From the NCBI GenBank assembly GCA_963579025.1, contig CAUZFZ010000159.1, positions 1-24,397 of the forward strand: 24,397 nucleotides of DNA, in the 5' to 3' direction. Position 1 is the first letter of the stretch, and the number at the start of each line of letters is the position of its first letter. The notes under the pieces are model-generated. The model worked only from the letters and a program-made list of their open reading frames with translations, searched no databases and had not been told where the DNA came from. The translations under genes and the position numbers were made by a program. This DNA is from CAUZFZ01 sp963579025. GTDB lineage: Bacteria; Planctomycetota; Planctomycetia; Planctomycetales; Planctomycetaceae. Positions 1 to 7,576 of this stretch are shown here, in pieces.

Positions 1-104
1 AACGAGCGCGTGGTATTTCGATCGGATTCCATCGACCATTGTTGCATCCGGCATATAAACAGTTTGCAACAACTCAATGCAGAAGGTCAATGCCAATTAG
101 GTAG

Positions 105-1184
105 TTTATTTACGAACGACGCCTTACACTCGGATCAATCGGGGCAGCAGTGAAGTTTGCCGAGTATGCAGTCGAGTTATCAGACCGGCATCACAAAGGG
201 TCCGGACGACATGCCCCTGCCCCTTCAATTGGTAGCCGCTCCTCATTGGGGCATGCACTTCATTTTGCCGGTCGGCTTGATTCTGCCGTCTCGAGCTTCG
301 AAGACGCCCATTCACACCACAAGACATTTCTGCCAGATCGTGATTTACACTCGCTGCCCGGCTACCAGCGTTGCGAGCTTATGCTCGATCTGCTGAATAC
401 CAACTATGCGGATCACCAACTGGTGAGGACGCCAACTGAACTCCGCAAGAGTGCCGAAGCCAAATTAGCCTGGGTACAGCCGTTGGGGCCTTTAGCAGTG
501 GGGATGGAGCATATTCAGGTGGCGCGTGCCTGGCTCTATGAATCAGAAAACGTGTGTTCTAAGACCACAGATGACCAATCGAGCATCAATGATCTGCTGA
601 TAGCCGTCGAGCGCTCCGTAAATTCTGCAATTGAATTGTTTCGTCGCTCTGGTGAGGCTGAGTTTCAAGTAATTGGTCTATTGCGACGGGCCACGCTATG
701 GCGGATCTGTGTCGCCGTGTGTTCCCAATCCGAACACGAGTCCCGAGACGTGATGGTCGCATACAACCTCAGAGAAGCTGGGTCCGATCTGAGTGACGTC
801 CAGTCAATCGCCAGTTCGAGTGACATGCTCATCTGGCAGATCGAAGCCGCGCTGGAACGCACGCGGCTGTTTCTCACGCTGCACCACGCTGGCTGGGAGG
901 GCGAGGCTCCTGCCGAGCCGCAGCATGGCGACGGGACAAGCGGCTCGGCGGGAGCCTCGCCCTCCCGGTGGCTCGACCTGGCTCGCGAAAAACTGGACGA
1001 AGCGCGGCAACTCGTGGAGCAGACCGAGAAGCCCTACGTGCCTCATGTCCCCGACTGGGACGAATGGGAACCGCCCGAATACGTTGGCGTCTTCAAAGCG
1101 GGCGACATCGTCGGCTACCACTGCCGCAACGACGAAATCGATCGCCTGCAAAATGAAATCGATGCGCTCACTGCTGAATCGTGA
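105..1184 (+). pseudogene. C-terminal remnant of a TPR-repeat protein (possibly STAND NTPase-type)
   Basis: The open frame runs from just after a TAG at 102-104 to the TGA at 1182-1184. A GTG at 150 is the first conventional start, but similarity appears to begin earlier, since the codons from 105 read ERRLTLGSIGAAVKFAEYAVELSDR, a TPR-like helix pair. The blocks LGHALHFAGRLDSAVSSFEDA and LHSLPGYQRCELMLD look like the C-terminal helical region of large bacterial TPR proteins that usually carry an N-terminal NTPase or effector domain (recognised from memory). No such N-terminal domain is present and the frame is blocked at 102, so I read this as a 5'-truncated remnant. A short protein starting at GTG 150 (344 aa) cannot be excluded. 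Residues about 250-272 (counting from 150) come from an inserted palindrome. The tail (KPYVPHVPDWDEWEPPEYVGVF) looks intact. The stretch at 180-230 reads poorly against the expected pattern and may hold compensating frameshifts. Confidence 0.55.
895..966. repeat. Palindromic GEAPAEP-type element inserted in frame in a gene
   Basis: Arms 895-920 and 941-966 are reverse complements at 25 of 26 positions, with a 20-nt loop at 921-940. The left arm starts GGGAGGGCGAGGCTCC and the right arm ends GCCTCGCCCTCCC. In the host frame the element encodes WEGEAPAEP...GSAGASPSR, a low-complexity insert between two helices of the TPR-like protein. The same peptide signature recurs in many planctomycete proteins, which is typical of a dispersed REP-like palindrome whose length keeps the frame open. 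No transposase of the REP-associated type lies in this window. Confidence 0.85.
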
Positions 1185-1196
1185 TGCGGTTTGATT

Positions 1197-1260
1197 GCCA
1201 CAAAAAACACAAAGAGACGCGAAAAGAAATCTCTTTGTGGCTTCTCGTGTTTTTCGTGGC
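1197..1260. repeat. Imperfect palindromic repeat (CCACAAAAAACAC type)
   Basis: GCCACAAAAAACAC at 1197-1210 pairs with GTGTTTTTCGTGGC at 1247-1260 with one mismatch. Inside it, AAAGAGA (1211-1217) pairs with TCTCTTT (1230-1236). It lies directly after the stop of the TPR remnant and could fold as a hairpin in RNA. It is A/T-rich in a GC-rich setting. It resembles dispersed intergenic repeats of planctomycetes (from memory). A terminator role is possible but not shown. Confidence 0.6.
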
Positions 1261-1303
1261 CACATTCACAGATGACTTGTGCCGGCCGCTGCAACTCGGC
1301 GAC

Positions 1304-1399
1304 CCGTGAAGCGGTAGGCGGATTTCTCCGAAATCCGCAGGCGGCAGGTCCCGATTTCGGAGAAATCGGGCTACGGCTCAGGCGCCGCCTACTTCGCGG
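1304..1399. repeat. Compound palindromic repeat (GATTTCTCCGAAATC type)
   Basis: GATTTCTCCGAAATC at 1321-1335 is exactly reverse-complemented by GATTTCGGAGAAATC at 1353-1367, and each half is itself nearly palindromic. Outer arms CGTGAAGCGGTAGGCGG (1305 onward) and CCGCCTACTTCGCGG (1385-1399) also pair, with a 2-nt bulge. The whole can form either one long stem or two separate hairpins. It lies about 80 bp upstream of the ThuA-like gene. Confidence 0.7.
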
Positions 1400-1478
1400 T
1401 TTTGTTTGTGGACAGGTACTAGGATATCGAGCAGGATTGAGATTCGTTGTGCCTTCGCCGCGTCAGGAGCATCTTCAC

Positions 1479-2327
1479 ATGATTCGACTCTATAGCTGTC
1501 TGTGCTTTGTGGCGGTTGCTCTCACGACAACTTCGACGTTGGCCGACGACGGCAGTCCATCCAACACGCGGCCGCAACGAGTACTGCTGATTGGCCAGGG
1601 GCCGGATGGCCATCCTCGGGCGACTCACGAATATAATGCGGCCACGCATGTCATTGCGAAGTTGCTCTCGCAGACGGAACGCCTGCAGACGATTGCCGTC
1701 AGTGCCGACGGCGAGTGGAAGAACGGTCCTGAATTGCTCGATGGGGCCGATGCCGCGGTTGTGTTTGTTTCTCAGGGAGCGCACTGGATTCAAGAGGACG
1801 CAGCTCGACTGGCGGCGTTTCAGAAACTGGCCAGACGCGGTGGCGGACTGATCTGCCTGCACTGGGGCATGGGGACGAAGGACGCCAGGAACATCAAAGC
1901 CTTCGTCGACCTGTTTGGCGGTTGCCACGGTGGCCCGGATCGACGTTACAAGGTTGTCGACGTGACCACGAAGCTGGTGGCTGACTCGCATCCGATTCTG
2001 CGCGGCATCGAACCACTGGATGTCCACGAGGAATTCTACTTCAAACTGAAGACACCTGAGTCGGCCGACGGATTTGTCCCGCTGATCAAAGTGGCCATCG
2101 AAGACGAGGACCACACGGTTTCCTGGGCATGGGATCGTCCGGATGGTGGGCGATCGTTCGGCTTTACCGGTCTGCATTTCCACGACAACTGGAAGCACGA
2201 CGCCTACCGCCGTCTGATGACGCAGGCAGTTTACTGGGTGCTGAAACGCGATCCCGCAAAGGATGGTGACCTGGTACCGCTCACCGATGCCGATCTCGCG
2301 TTGCCATCTACGACCGGTGACCAATAG
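1479..2327 (+). CDS. Secreted ThuA-like domain protein
   Basis: The 282-aa product has a hydrophobic leader (residues 1-22, likely cleaved after TLA) followed by one ThuA-like domain, a class I glutamine amidotransferase-like fold. Visible landmarks are RVLLIGQGPDGHPRATHEY (34-52), the strand DAAVVFV (91-97), GGGLICLHWGMG (121-132) and the late block SWAWDRPDGGRSFGFTGLHF (215-234). ThuA-like proteins are common in planctomycete genomes beside sugar and sulfatase genes, but their reaction is mostly unknown. The start at ATG 1479 is supported by AGGAG at 1465-1469 and by the leader. The frame is open upstream to 1191, but that stretch is palindromic repeat DNA and is not expected to be translated. 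The next gene is convergent. Export to the periplasm is inferred from the leader. Confidence 0.88.
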   Translation: MIRLYSCLCFVAVALTTTSTLADDGSPSNTRPQRVLLIGQGPDGHPRATHEYNAATHVIAKLLSQTERLQTIAVSADGEWKNGPELLDGADAAVVFVSQGAHWIQEDAARLAAFQKLARRGGGLICLHWGMGTKDARNIKAFVDLFGGCHGGPDRRYKVVDVTTKLVADSHPILRGIEPLDVHEEFYFKLKTPESADGFVPLIKVAIEDEDHTVSWAWDRPDGGRSFGFTGLHFHDNWKHDAYRRLMTQAVYWVLKRDPAKDGDLVPLTDADLALPSTTGDQ

Positions 2328-2389
2328 CGAACGGTATCCGGCGGCATTCGTGCGTGCCGAAGGACTGATGCGTTGACGCGGCTTTCCAT

Positions 2390-3571
2390 CTACACGGAGT
2401 GCGATTCCGCTCCACTTGCCTTGCTGCGATACGAGTTGGAACGTGCAGTGTCTGTCGTCGCGGCCAGTCGCAGGGCGTCGAGCGGGTCGTTCCAGAGCTG
2501 CACAGCACCTTCGCCGTCCAGCAGCGAGAGGAAGGCATCGCCGGAGTGGAATGCGTCAAGCAACTCGGGGTTCCGCGAGTGAATCAGCACGCGCCGGCTG
2601 CGTCTGTGGAACAGGCAACCGTTGTCGGACAGGACCTGTAGAAACTCCGGTTGCAGACGTCCCACTGCACCTGGAATGTTCGACTGTTTCAGCGTTCGAA
2701 GCAGATGCCCGAAGACTTCACCTTGCGCATCCGGACGCGCGACCAACTGCGTGACTCGCGCGACGCGGCCGGGCTTCCACTGATAGATGTACCAGCCCAG
2801 TGGTTCACCGTTCTGACTGAGTACCAGCGTCTGCCGGCTGGGGCCAGCACCGGGTGCGACGAAATTGAGTCGATTCCACAGCCACGCAACGGCGGTGTCA
2901 TCGACGACGGGGCGCAGCGAGTGATGGGCGAGGAGTTCCGGCAACAGTCGCGCGAAGCTGGCAGATGTCAGAGGCTCGGACTGCAGACGTGTGAGACTCG
3001 CATCAGACTGCATCTGCATGAACTTTCTGGCAATCGAATCCGCCATGCGGGCAAGGGGAATGGCCATACGGACCAGGGGCGAACGTGCCGCTCCCAGAGT
3101 GAGACCGAAACGGCAGGGAGACAACACAGCCATCCAACTCAGTCCATAAGTCGGAAGCACGCGTCCGCCGAGCCGGGTCCAGATTTGCCGTGTAGCGTTG
3201 TTGGCAACGTCGGCCAGTGAAAAGTCCTGCGGCCCGGCAAGGAATTTCTTGAGCAACTGAATGCCGTCCAGACTGGCTCGGGACGCCCGATCGACGAACA
3301 ACTCGGCACTGACGGCGGCCGTAATCGTGCGGCCGTTGTGCTCGAACGGTCGATTCATGACGCCCAGCACGCCTGTCAGTAAGCCGTTGCGGTCTTCCGC
3401 GACGAGACTCGGGTATCGGTCGTCCTGCCACGGATGGTGCTCGTAGAGCTGCGGAAACAGTTGCTGGTACACCAGGTCGCCGCGCTGCCGTTGTCTGGGA
3501 GTTGCGTTTTCGCTGCGCGAATGCAGTTCGTTCAGGCGGGGAATATCGGCAGCGGTCAATGCACGAATCAT
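2390..3571 (-). CDS. GNAT-family N-acetyltransferase, two-domain type
   Basis: The 393-aa product opens with MIRALTAADIPRLNELH, the usual beta1-alpha1 start of a GNAT domain. It continues with VYQQLFPQLYEHHPW, SLVAEDRNGLLTGVLGVM (beta strands) and AVSAELFVDRASRASLDGIQLLKKFL (acetyl-CoA-binding region by position). A second, weaker GNAT-like half follows, with EPLGWYIYQWKPGRVARVTQLVARPD and QGEVFGHLLRTLKQ. It has no leader and should be cytoplasmic. The substrate cannot be told. The ATG at 3571 is supported by GAGGAG (3577-3582) five bases upstream. It converges on the ThuA-like gene with 62 bp between stops. Double-GNAT proteins of this size occur in polysaccharide and lipid-modification loci, but no such genes are next to it here. 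Confidence 0.75.
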   Translation of the reverse strand: MIRALTAADIPRLNELHSRSENATPRQRQRGDLVYQQLFPQLYEHHPWQDDRYPSLVAEDRNGLLTGVLGVMNRPFEHNGRTITAAVSAELFVDRASRASLDGIQLLKKFLAGPQDFSLADVANNATRQIWTRLGGRVLPTYGLSWMAVLSPCRFGLTLGAARSPLVRMAIPLARMADSIARKFMQMQSDASLTRLQSEPLTSASFARLLPELLAHHSLRPVVDDTAVAWLWNRLNFVAPGAGPSRQTLVLSQNGEPLGWYIYQWKPGRVARVTQLVARPDAQGEVFGHLLRTLKQSNIPGAVGRLQPEFLQVLSDNGCLFHRRSRRVLIHSRNPELLDAFHSGDAFLSLLDGEGAVQLWNDPLDALRLAATTDTARSNSYRSKASGAESHSV

Positions 3572-3610
3572 GTGGGCTCCTCGTGTGCGCCGAATTCGCC
3601 GTTTGTCGTA

Positions 3611-3722
3611 GCCGGATTCATCCGGCGGAGGGCAGACGCATAAAAAGCATCGAGCCCTTCGTGAACCCCATGAATGGGGTTACTACGAACAGGACCGCAT
3701 AAATGCGGTTACTACGAACGGC
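3611..3722. repeat. Cluster of three short hairpins, two in tandem
   Basis: Two 29-bp units at 3665-3693 and 3694-3722 share the tail GGTTACTACGAAC. Each begins with a different perfect palindrome: AACCCCATGAATGGGGTT (3664-3681) and ACCGCATAAATGCGGT (3694-3709). A third hairpin, GCCGGATTCATCCGGC (3611-3626), lies 38 bp to the left with GTCGTA on its left side, like an inverted copy of the same design. The stem bases differ while pairing is kept, so structure is conserved over sequence. The cluster lies between the 5' end of the GNAT gene and the 3' end of the small TPR gene. Confidence 0.7.
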
Positions 3723-3828
3723 GATACAAGCAGACAAATCTGCCTTACGAGTACGGACGACGACGCCAACGCAGAGTGAACCGGACGCGAAAGTGTGTGG
3801 TCCATTCCGTCTGGCGCGATTGGCGCGT

Positions 3829-4137
3829 TCAGTCCAGCATCTCGAGGAAGCTTCGCATCTCACCCTCGGCGTGATCGTCTCCCGCCTGCTGAGCCGCGAC
3901 GATTCCGGCGGTGACGACTTCACGGGATTCCTCGACCTCCCCGAGTCGGGCCAGGATCTGGGCGCGCTGAAACCAGGCAGCCACATGATCGGGATGCTCT
4001 TTGTTAACGACGGCGAGCTGGGCGGTCGCCGCTTCTTCTTCGCCCTCGCCAGCGAGCGTCATCGCCAGGGCATATTTCAGAAAGACGTCGTCGGGACTGT
4101 TCACAAGCATCTGCTCAAGCTGTTCTCGGCGGGACAT
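3829..4137 (-). CDS. Small TPR protein
   Basis: The 102-aa product MSRREQLEQMLVNSPDDVFLKYALAMT... is built of helix-turn-helix TPR-like units: DVFLKYALAMTLAGEGEEEAATAQLAVVNKEHPDH, then VAAWFQRAQILARLGEVEESREVVTAGI. Small proteins of about 100 residues with this opening are common in planctomycetes and probably act as adaptors; no partner is suggested here. I chose ATG 4137 because the first 21 codons of the longer frame (to 4200) are not TPR-like and because the family opening is MSRREQLE. An AGAGAG lies just upstream. It is followed on the same strand by the GNAT gene, with a 257-bp hairpin-rich gap, so co-transcription is uncertain. Confidence 0.8.
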   Translation of the reverse strand: MSRREQLEQMLVNSPDDVFLKYALAMTLAGEGEEEAATAQLAVVNKEHPDHVAAWFQRAQILARLGEVEESREVVTAGIVAAQQAGDDHAEGEMRSFLEMLD

Positions 4138-4598
4138 CGAAGCTCTCTGAATCTGGCGTTTGTGTGAAGCTGTGACGGTTGCACCGACTGCTGGAAGCAA
4201 ACTTGCAGCTTTAGCGATTCGGAAATCGTGTCATACAGAATCCCCCGGGCAACGCAACGCTCGCGGTTTTGCGGATTCTCACGCAGTCGACCGGTTCGCG
4301 GTCAATCCCTCGTGCGACGAGAGAAGCGTTCACGAGCCAGTTCTTGAGTCCGTTTCCGGCAGGGCGGACATGAAAACGCCAACTCCGCCGGAGCAACCGT
4401 TAGAGCCCGACGGCGCTCTACTTCAGGTCCGTTCATGCGGTTTGTGCGCTGTCCAGTGCGGTCGTTCAAGCACGCGCATCCGCCAAGCCGATTCAGAGCC
4501 TCGCGGAGAACTGACGGACCACATTCCGACCCCTCGTGATGGATCACGGAGTGTCCGCGTCGGAGATCGACCTATCCCGGCAATCGATACGCACCATT
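4138..4598. other. Divergent intergenic region, no gene seen
   Basis: This 461-bp gap separates two divergent genes (small TPR protein to the left, HtrA-type protease to the right), so it must hold both promoters. I could not pick a convincing -35/-10 pair. Open frames crossing it on either strand lack a ribosome-binding site and have no recognisable protein character (arginine-, proline- and serine-rich translations typical of GC-rich non-coding DNA). Confidence 0.5.
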
Positions 4599-5972
4599 AT
4601 GACGCGATTCATCCAGCTCGGACTGTGCGCTCTCGTTCTCGCTGTTTCAGCCGCCGACGCAGTTGCTGTGTCGGCGTTACGGGAGACCCCTGTGGTCAAG
4701 GCAATCCGCCGAGCCCAGGGAGCCGTCGTCAACATACACAGCGAGAAAACCGCTGACGATAAGGGCTCGCTGTTTTCGGTCGACAAAGGCCGCAAGATCA
4801 ACGGCATGGGGACCGGGATCATCATCGACGAACGCGGTTACATCGTCACCAATCATCATGTCGTTGACGGCGTCGACTCACTGCGTGTGACAACTCGCGA
4901 AGGCTCGGCGTACACAGCAAGCGTCGTTTCCTACGACCGCAAGCACGACCTGGCGATTATTAAGGTCAATGCCACTCGACCGCTGATGGTGATGCCTTTG
5001 GGGACGTCGTCCGACGTCATGCTGGGCGAAACAGTCATCGCAGTCGGGAATGCTTATGGATACGAGCACACCATGACCGGTGGTCTGGTCAGTGCCCTGG
5101 CTCGTGACGTGGAAGTCAACGAAAAGCAGTCCTACCGGAATCTTATCCAGACGGACGCGAGTATTAACCCGGGCAACAGCGGCGGCCCGCTGATCAATCT
5201 CGAAGGCGAAGTCATCGGCATCAATGTGGCGATTCGAGCGGGTGCCCAGCGGATCGGGTTTGCGATTCCGATCGACGACGCACGACAGGTCATCGCCCAA
5301 CTGCTGAACGTCGAGAAGCTCAGTCACACGTGGCACGGCCTGGTGGGTACCGACATCAAAGCCGGCGAAGTGCGTCAGCTCTCAGTCGATTCAACAATTC
5401 CAGACAGCCCCGCGGCACAGGCCGGGCTTCAGCCGGGTGACATCATTGAACGGGTCGGTCGAATCAAAGTGCAGGATGGTGCCGACTTTGAACGGGCCTG
5501 CCTGGGACGCAAGCCAGCCGACGAACTGGAACTGATCGTTCGACGGGACGATGCGACCCGCACCTTGAACATGTCACTGGCTCATGCAACCGATAAGCCG
5601 GCCAGGTCCTTCGGGACGATCGTGCGAACCAACAAAGGCGACAAGCCCTCCGGTCCATCCAGCCGGTTCTGGCGTCAGTTCGGCATCCAGCTCAATACGC
5701 TGGATGTGAAGGATCGACCGCTGGTGGGGCCGCGATACCGTGGTGGCATGCGAGTGACCGGCGTGCGTCCCAACAGCCCGGCCGCCCTGAACGGGATTCA
5801 GCAGGACGACATTCTGGTCGGGCTGCACATCTGGGAAACGGTCAATATCGAGAACGTCGACTACGTCATCGGTCACCCGCAACTCCGCAGCTTCTCGCCG
5901 CTGAAGTTCTATGTGCTGCGAGGTGATGAGACGCTGTGGGGCCATCTGCCGGTTGCCAGTGCCGCCCGCTGA
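4599..5972 (+). CDS. HtrA/DegP-like serine protease (S1C) with PDZ domains
   Basis: The 457-aa product has a signal peptide (MTRFIQLGLCALVLAVSAAD, residues 1-26) and a trypsin-like domain at about 35-235. The catalytic triad is complete: His87 (TNHHVVDG), Asp117 (KHDLAIIKV) and Ser194 (NPGNSGGPL). A PDZ domain follows at about 245-330 (SPAAQAGLQPGDIIERV), and a second PDZ-like domain at about 378-450 (SPAALNGIQQDDILVGL). This fits periplasmic HtrA/DegQ proteases that degrade or refold misfolded envelope proteins. The ATG at 4599 was chosen because the leader starts there; the longer frame from GTG 4536 would put a polar extension before the leader. No strong Shine-Dalgarno is seen. It stands alone, transcribed away from the TPR gene and towards glgC. 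Confidence 0.93.
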   Translation: MTRFIQLGLCALVLAVSAADAVAVSALRETPVVKAIRRAQGAVVNIHSEKTADDKGSLFSVDKGRKINGMGTGIIIDERGYIVTNHHVVDGVDSLRVTTREGSAYTASVVSYDRKHDLAIIKVNATRPLMVMPLGTSSDVMLGETVIAVGNAYGYEHTMTGGLVSALARDVEVNEKQSYRNLIQTDASINPGNSGGPLINLEGEVIGINVAIRAGAQRIGFAIPIDDARQVIAQLLNVEKLSHTWHGLVGTDIKAGEVRQLSVDSTIPDSPAAQAGLQPGDIIERVGRIKVQDGADFERACLGRKPADELELIVRRDDATRTLNMSLAHATDKPARSFGTIVRTNKGDKPSGPSSRFWRQFGIQLNTLDVKDRPLVGPRYRGGMRVTGVRPNSPAALNGIQQDDILVGLHIWETVNIENVDYVIGHPQLRSFSPLKFYVLRGDETLWGHLPVASAAR

Positions 5973-5986
5973 TAGACGCATCAAGT

Positions 5987-6097
5987 CTTAATCTTAATCC
6001 TACTCTTAATCTTACTCAGTCGGCTTTGGCCACTACTCGAACTTGAAGACTCGTGGCCAGCTCTCGGTCGGGGATTAAGAGTAGGATTAAGATTAAG
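5987..6097. repeat. Long inverted repeat, perfect 25-bp arms (CTTAATCTTAATCC type)
   Basis: The arms at 5987-6011 and 6073-6097 are perfect reverse complements over 25 bp, made of TTAATC/TAATCC/TACTC-like words. The 61-nt spacer contains a nested pair TGGCCAC (6027-6033) / GTGGCCA (6053-6059). It fills the gap between the convergent HtrA-type gene and glgC and could act as a two-way terminator. A second copy is at 18304-18454. Its AT-rich arms contrast with the GC-rich genes around it. Confidence 0.85.
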
Positions 6098-6139
6098 AGA
6101 AGCAGGGGCCGACGCCCGGCTCGCGGTTGCTGAGCTAAC

Positions 6140-7417
6140 TCACAGCTCCCAGCCGTCCGGGACGGTTGCTCCCTTTGGGACGACGATGATTCCGTCCCGC
6201 ACGTACACGCCCTTCACATCGCAGTTCGGGTTCAAATCCGGCCGTGGACGAATGCGGACGTTGCGACCGATGCGGCAGTCCTTGTCGATGATCGCGCCTT
6301 CGATGATCGTTCCCTCGCCGATTCCCACGCGGGGCACGCCATTCGGGCGTGTGTCGACGTCTTCGTAGTAGTCGGCCCCCATCAGAATCGAGTTGCGAAT
6401 CGTGACCCCTTGTCCCACGTGGCAGCGGATTCCGACGATGCTGTTCTCGATCGTCGTGCCCGATTCCACGAATGCACCGTGGGAGATCAACGTGTTCGTC
6501 ATGTGGGCGCCGAGGATTCTCGGCGGGGCGAGCGAACGGGCTCGTGTGTGGATGGGCGATGATGTGCTGGCCATTTCGAACGGTGGGTTGGCACCGGCCA
6601 GCGCCAGATTGGCATCGAAGAACGAACGAATCGTACCGATGTCCTCCCAGTAGCCATCAAACAGGTGAGCGTGGACGTTTCGAGTCTCGATCGACGACGG
6701 GAAGATTTCCTTGCCGAAGTCGATCTGCTCCCGGTTCTGCAGTAGTTCAACCAGGACGTCTCGCTTGAATGCGTAAATCCCCATGCTGGCCAGCAGGCTG
6801 CGGCCGTTGCTGTCGATGCCGCGGCTGTCGATCCATTCGGGAGCGGTCCGCATCGGTTCCATTGCTTCGGTTGTCTGCGGCTTTTCGAGAAAGCTGCGGA
6901 TGCGGCCGCTATCGTCGAGCTGCATGACGCCGAATCCGCTGGCCGCTTCATCAGTCACCGGCAGAGCCGCGATCGTGGCGTCCGCGTCTGCCTCTAAGTG
7001 TGTTGCGAGCATCTGCTGCAAATCCATGCGGTAAAGCTGATCGCCCGACAGAACCATCACGTGCTCCACGTCTGGCTGCTGCAGAACGTTCATGTTCTGA
7101 CGGACGGCGTCGGCGGTGCCCTGGTACCACCGTTCGCCTTCCATGGTCTGTTGAGCCGCAAGTATCTCGACAAAGCCGCCGTGAAAGCGGTCGAAGCGGT
7201 ACGTCTGGCGGATGTGCCGGTGCAGACTCAGCGAGTTGAACTGCGTCAGCAGATAGACCCGATTGATGTCGCTGTTCAGGCAGTTCGAGATCGGAATGTC
7301 GATCAGCCGATAATTGCCTGCCAGTGGCACAGCAGGCTTCGAGCGGTATTCCGTCAGAGGATAGAGGCGAGTACCACGGCCACCGCCGAGGATCAGGCAG
7401 ATCACATTCTTGGGCAT
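6140..7417 (-). CDS. glgC: Glucose-1-phosphate adenylyltransferase
   Basis: GlgC makes ADP-glucose from ATP and glucose-1-phosphate, the committed step of bacterial glycogen synthesis. The 425-aa product has the nucleotide-binding loop GGGRGTRLYPLT (11-22), SKPAVPLAGNYRLIDIPISN (26-45), WYQGTADAVRQ (97-107), SGDQLYRMD (124-132), FLEKP, and WEDIGTIRSFFDANLAL. It ends in a left-handed beta-helix with hexapeptide character (IENSIVGIRCHVGQGVTI). Length is normal for the family. The start at ATG 7417 gives the standard MPKNVICLILGGG opening; no strong Shine-Dalgarno is visible. Other glycogen genes are absent from the window. It lies 159 bp downstream of the efflux adaptor gene on the same strand, with no obvious functional link. 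Confidence 0.95.
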   Translation of the reverse strand: MPKNVICLILGGGRGTRLYPLTEYRSKPAVPLAGNYRLIDIPISNCLNSDINRVYLLTQFNSLSLHRHIRQTYRFDRFHGGFVEILAAQQTMEGERWYQGTADAVRQNMNVLQQPDVEHVMVLSGDQLYRMDLQQMLATHLEADADATIAALPVTDEAASGFGVMQLDDSGRIRSFLEKPQTTEAMEPMRTAPEWIDSRGIDSNGRSLLASMGIYAFKRDVLVELLQNREQIDFGKEIFPSSIETRNVHAHLFDGYWEDIGTIRSFFDANLALAGANPPFEMASTSSPIHTRARSLAPPRILGAHMTNTLISHGAFVESGTTIENSIVGIRCHVGQGVTIRNSILMGADYYEDVDTRPNGVPRVGIGEGTIIEGAIIDKDCRIGRNVRIRPRPDLNPNCDVKGVYVRDGIIVVPKGATVPDGWEL

Positions 7418-7576
7418 GGAGCTTGACGAGCTTGAGGTAGGACAGAGTTGGTGTTCACCGCGATTCTACGAGTGACCACTGGCTCCGCAATCAAGCCATC
7501 CGCGATTTCCTGGAAACGATATCAGCGATTGTTGATGCGGGGGCTGTGCATCACCGCAGCTCCAATCGCCGCCCGT

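Noticed and set aside
1..152. Open frame from the window edge to a TGA at 150-152
   Set aside because: Its translation shows no TPR or other recognisable pattern; the neighbouring frame carries the similarity.
1419..2324. 301-aa open frame on the minus strand
   Set aside because: It lies wholly opposite the ThuA-like gene, has no ribosome-binding site and no protein family character.
3664..3722. CRISPR-like array
   Set aside because: Only two 29-bp units with no spacers; the units themselves form hairpins.
4160..4756. 198-aa open frame on the plus strand upstream of the HtrA-type gene
   Set aside because: Arg/Ser/Pro-rich composition, overlaps the protease signal peptide out of frame, no ribosome-binding site.
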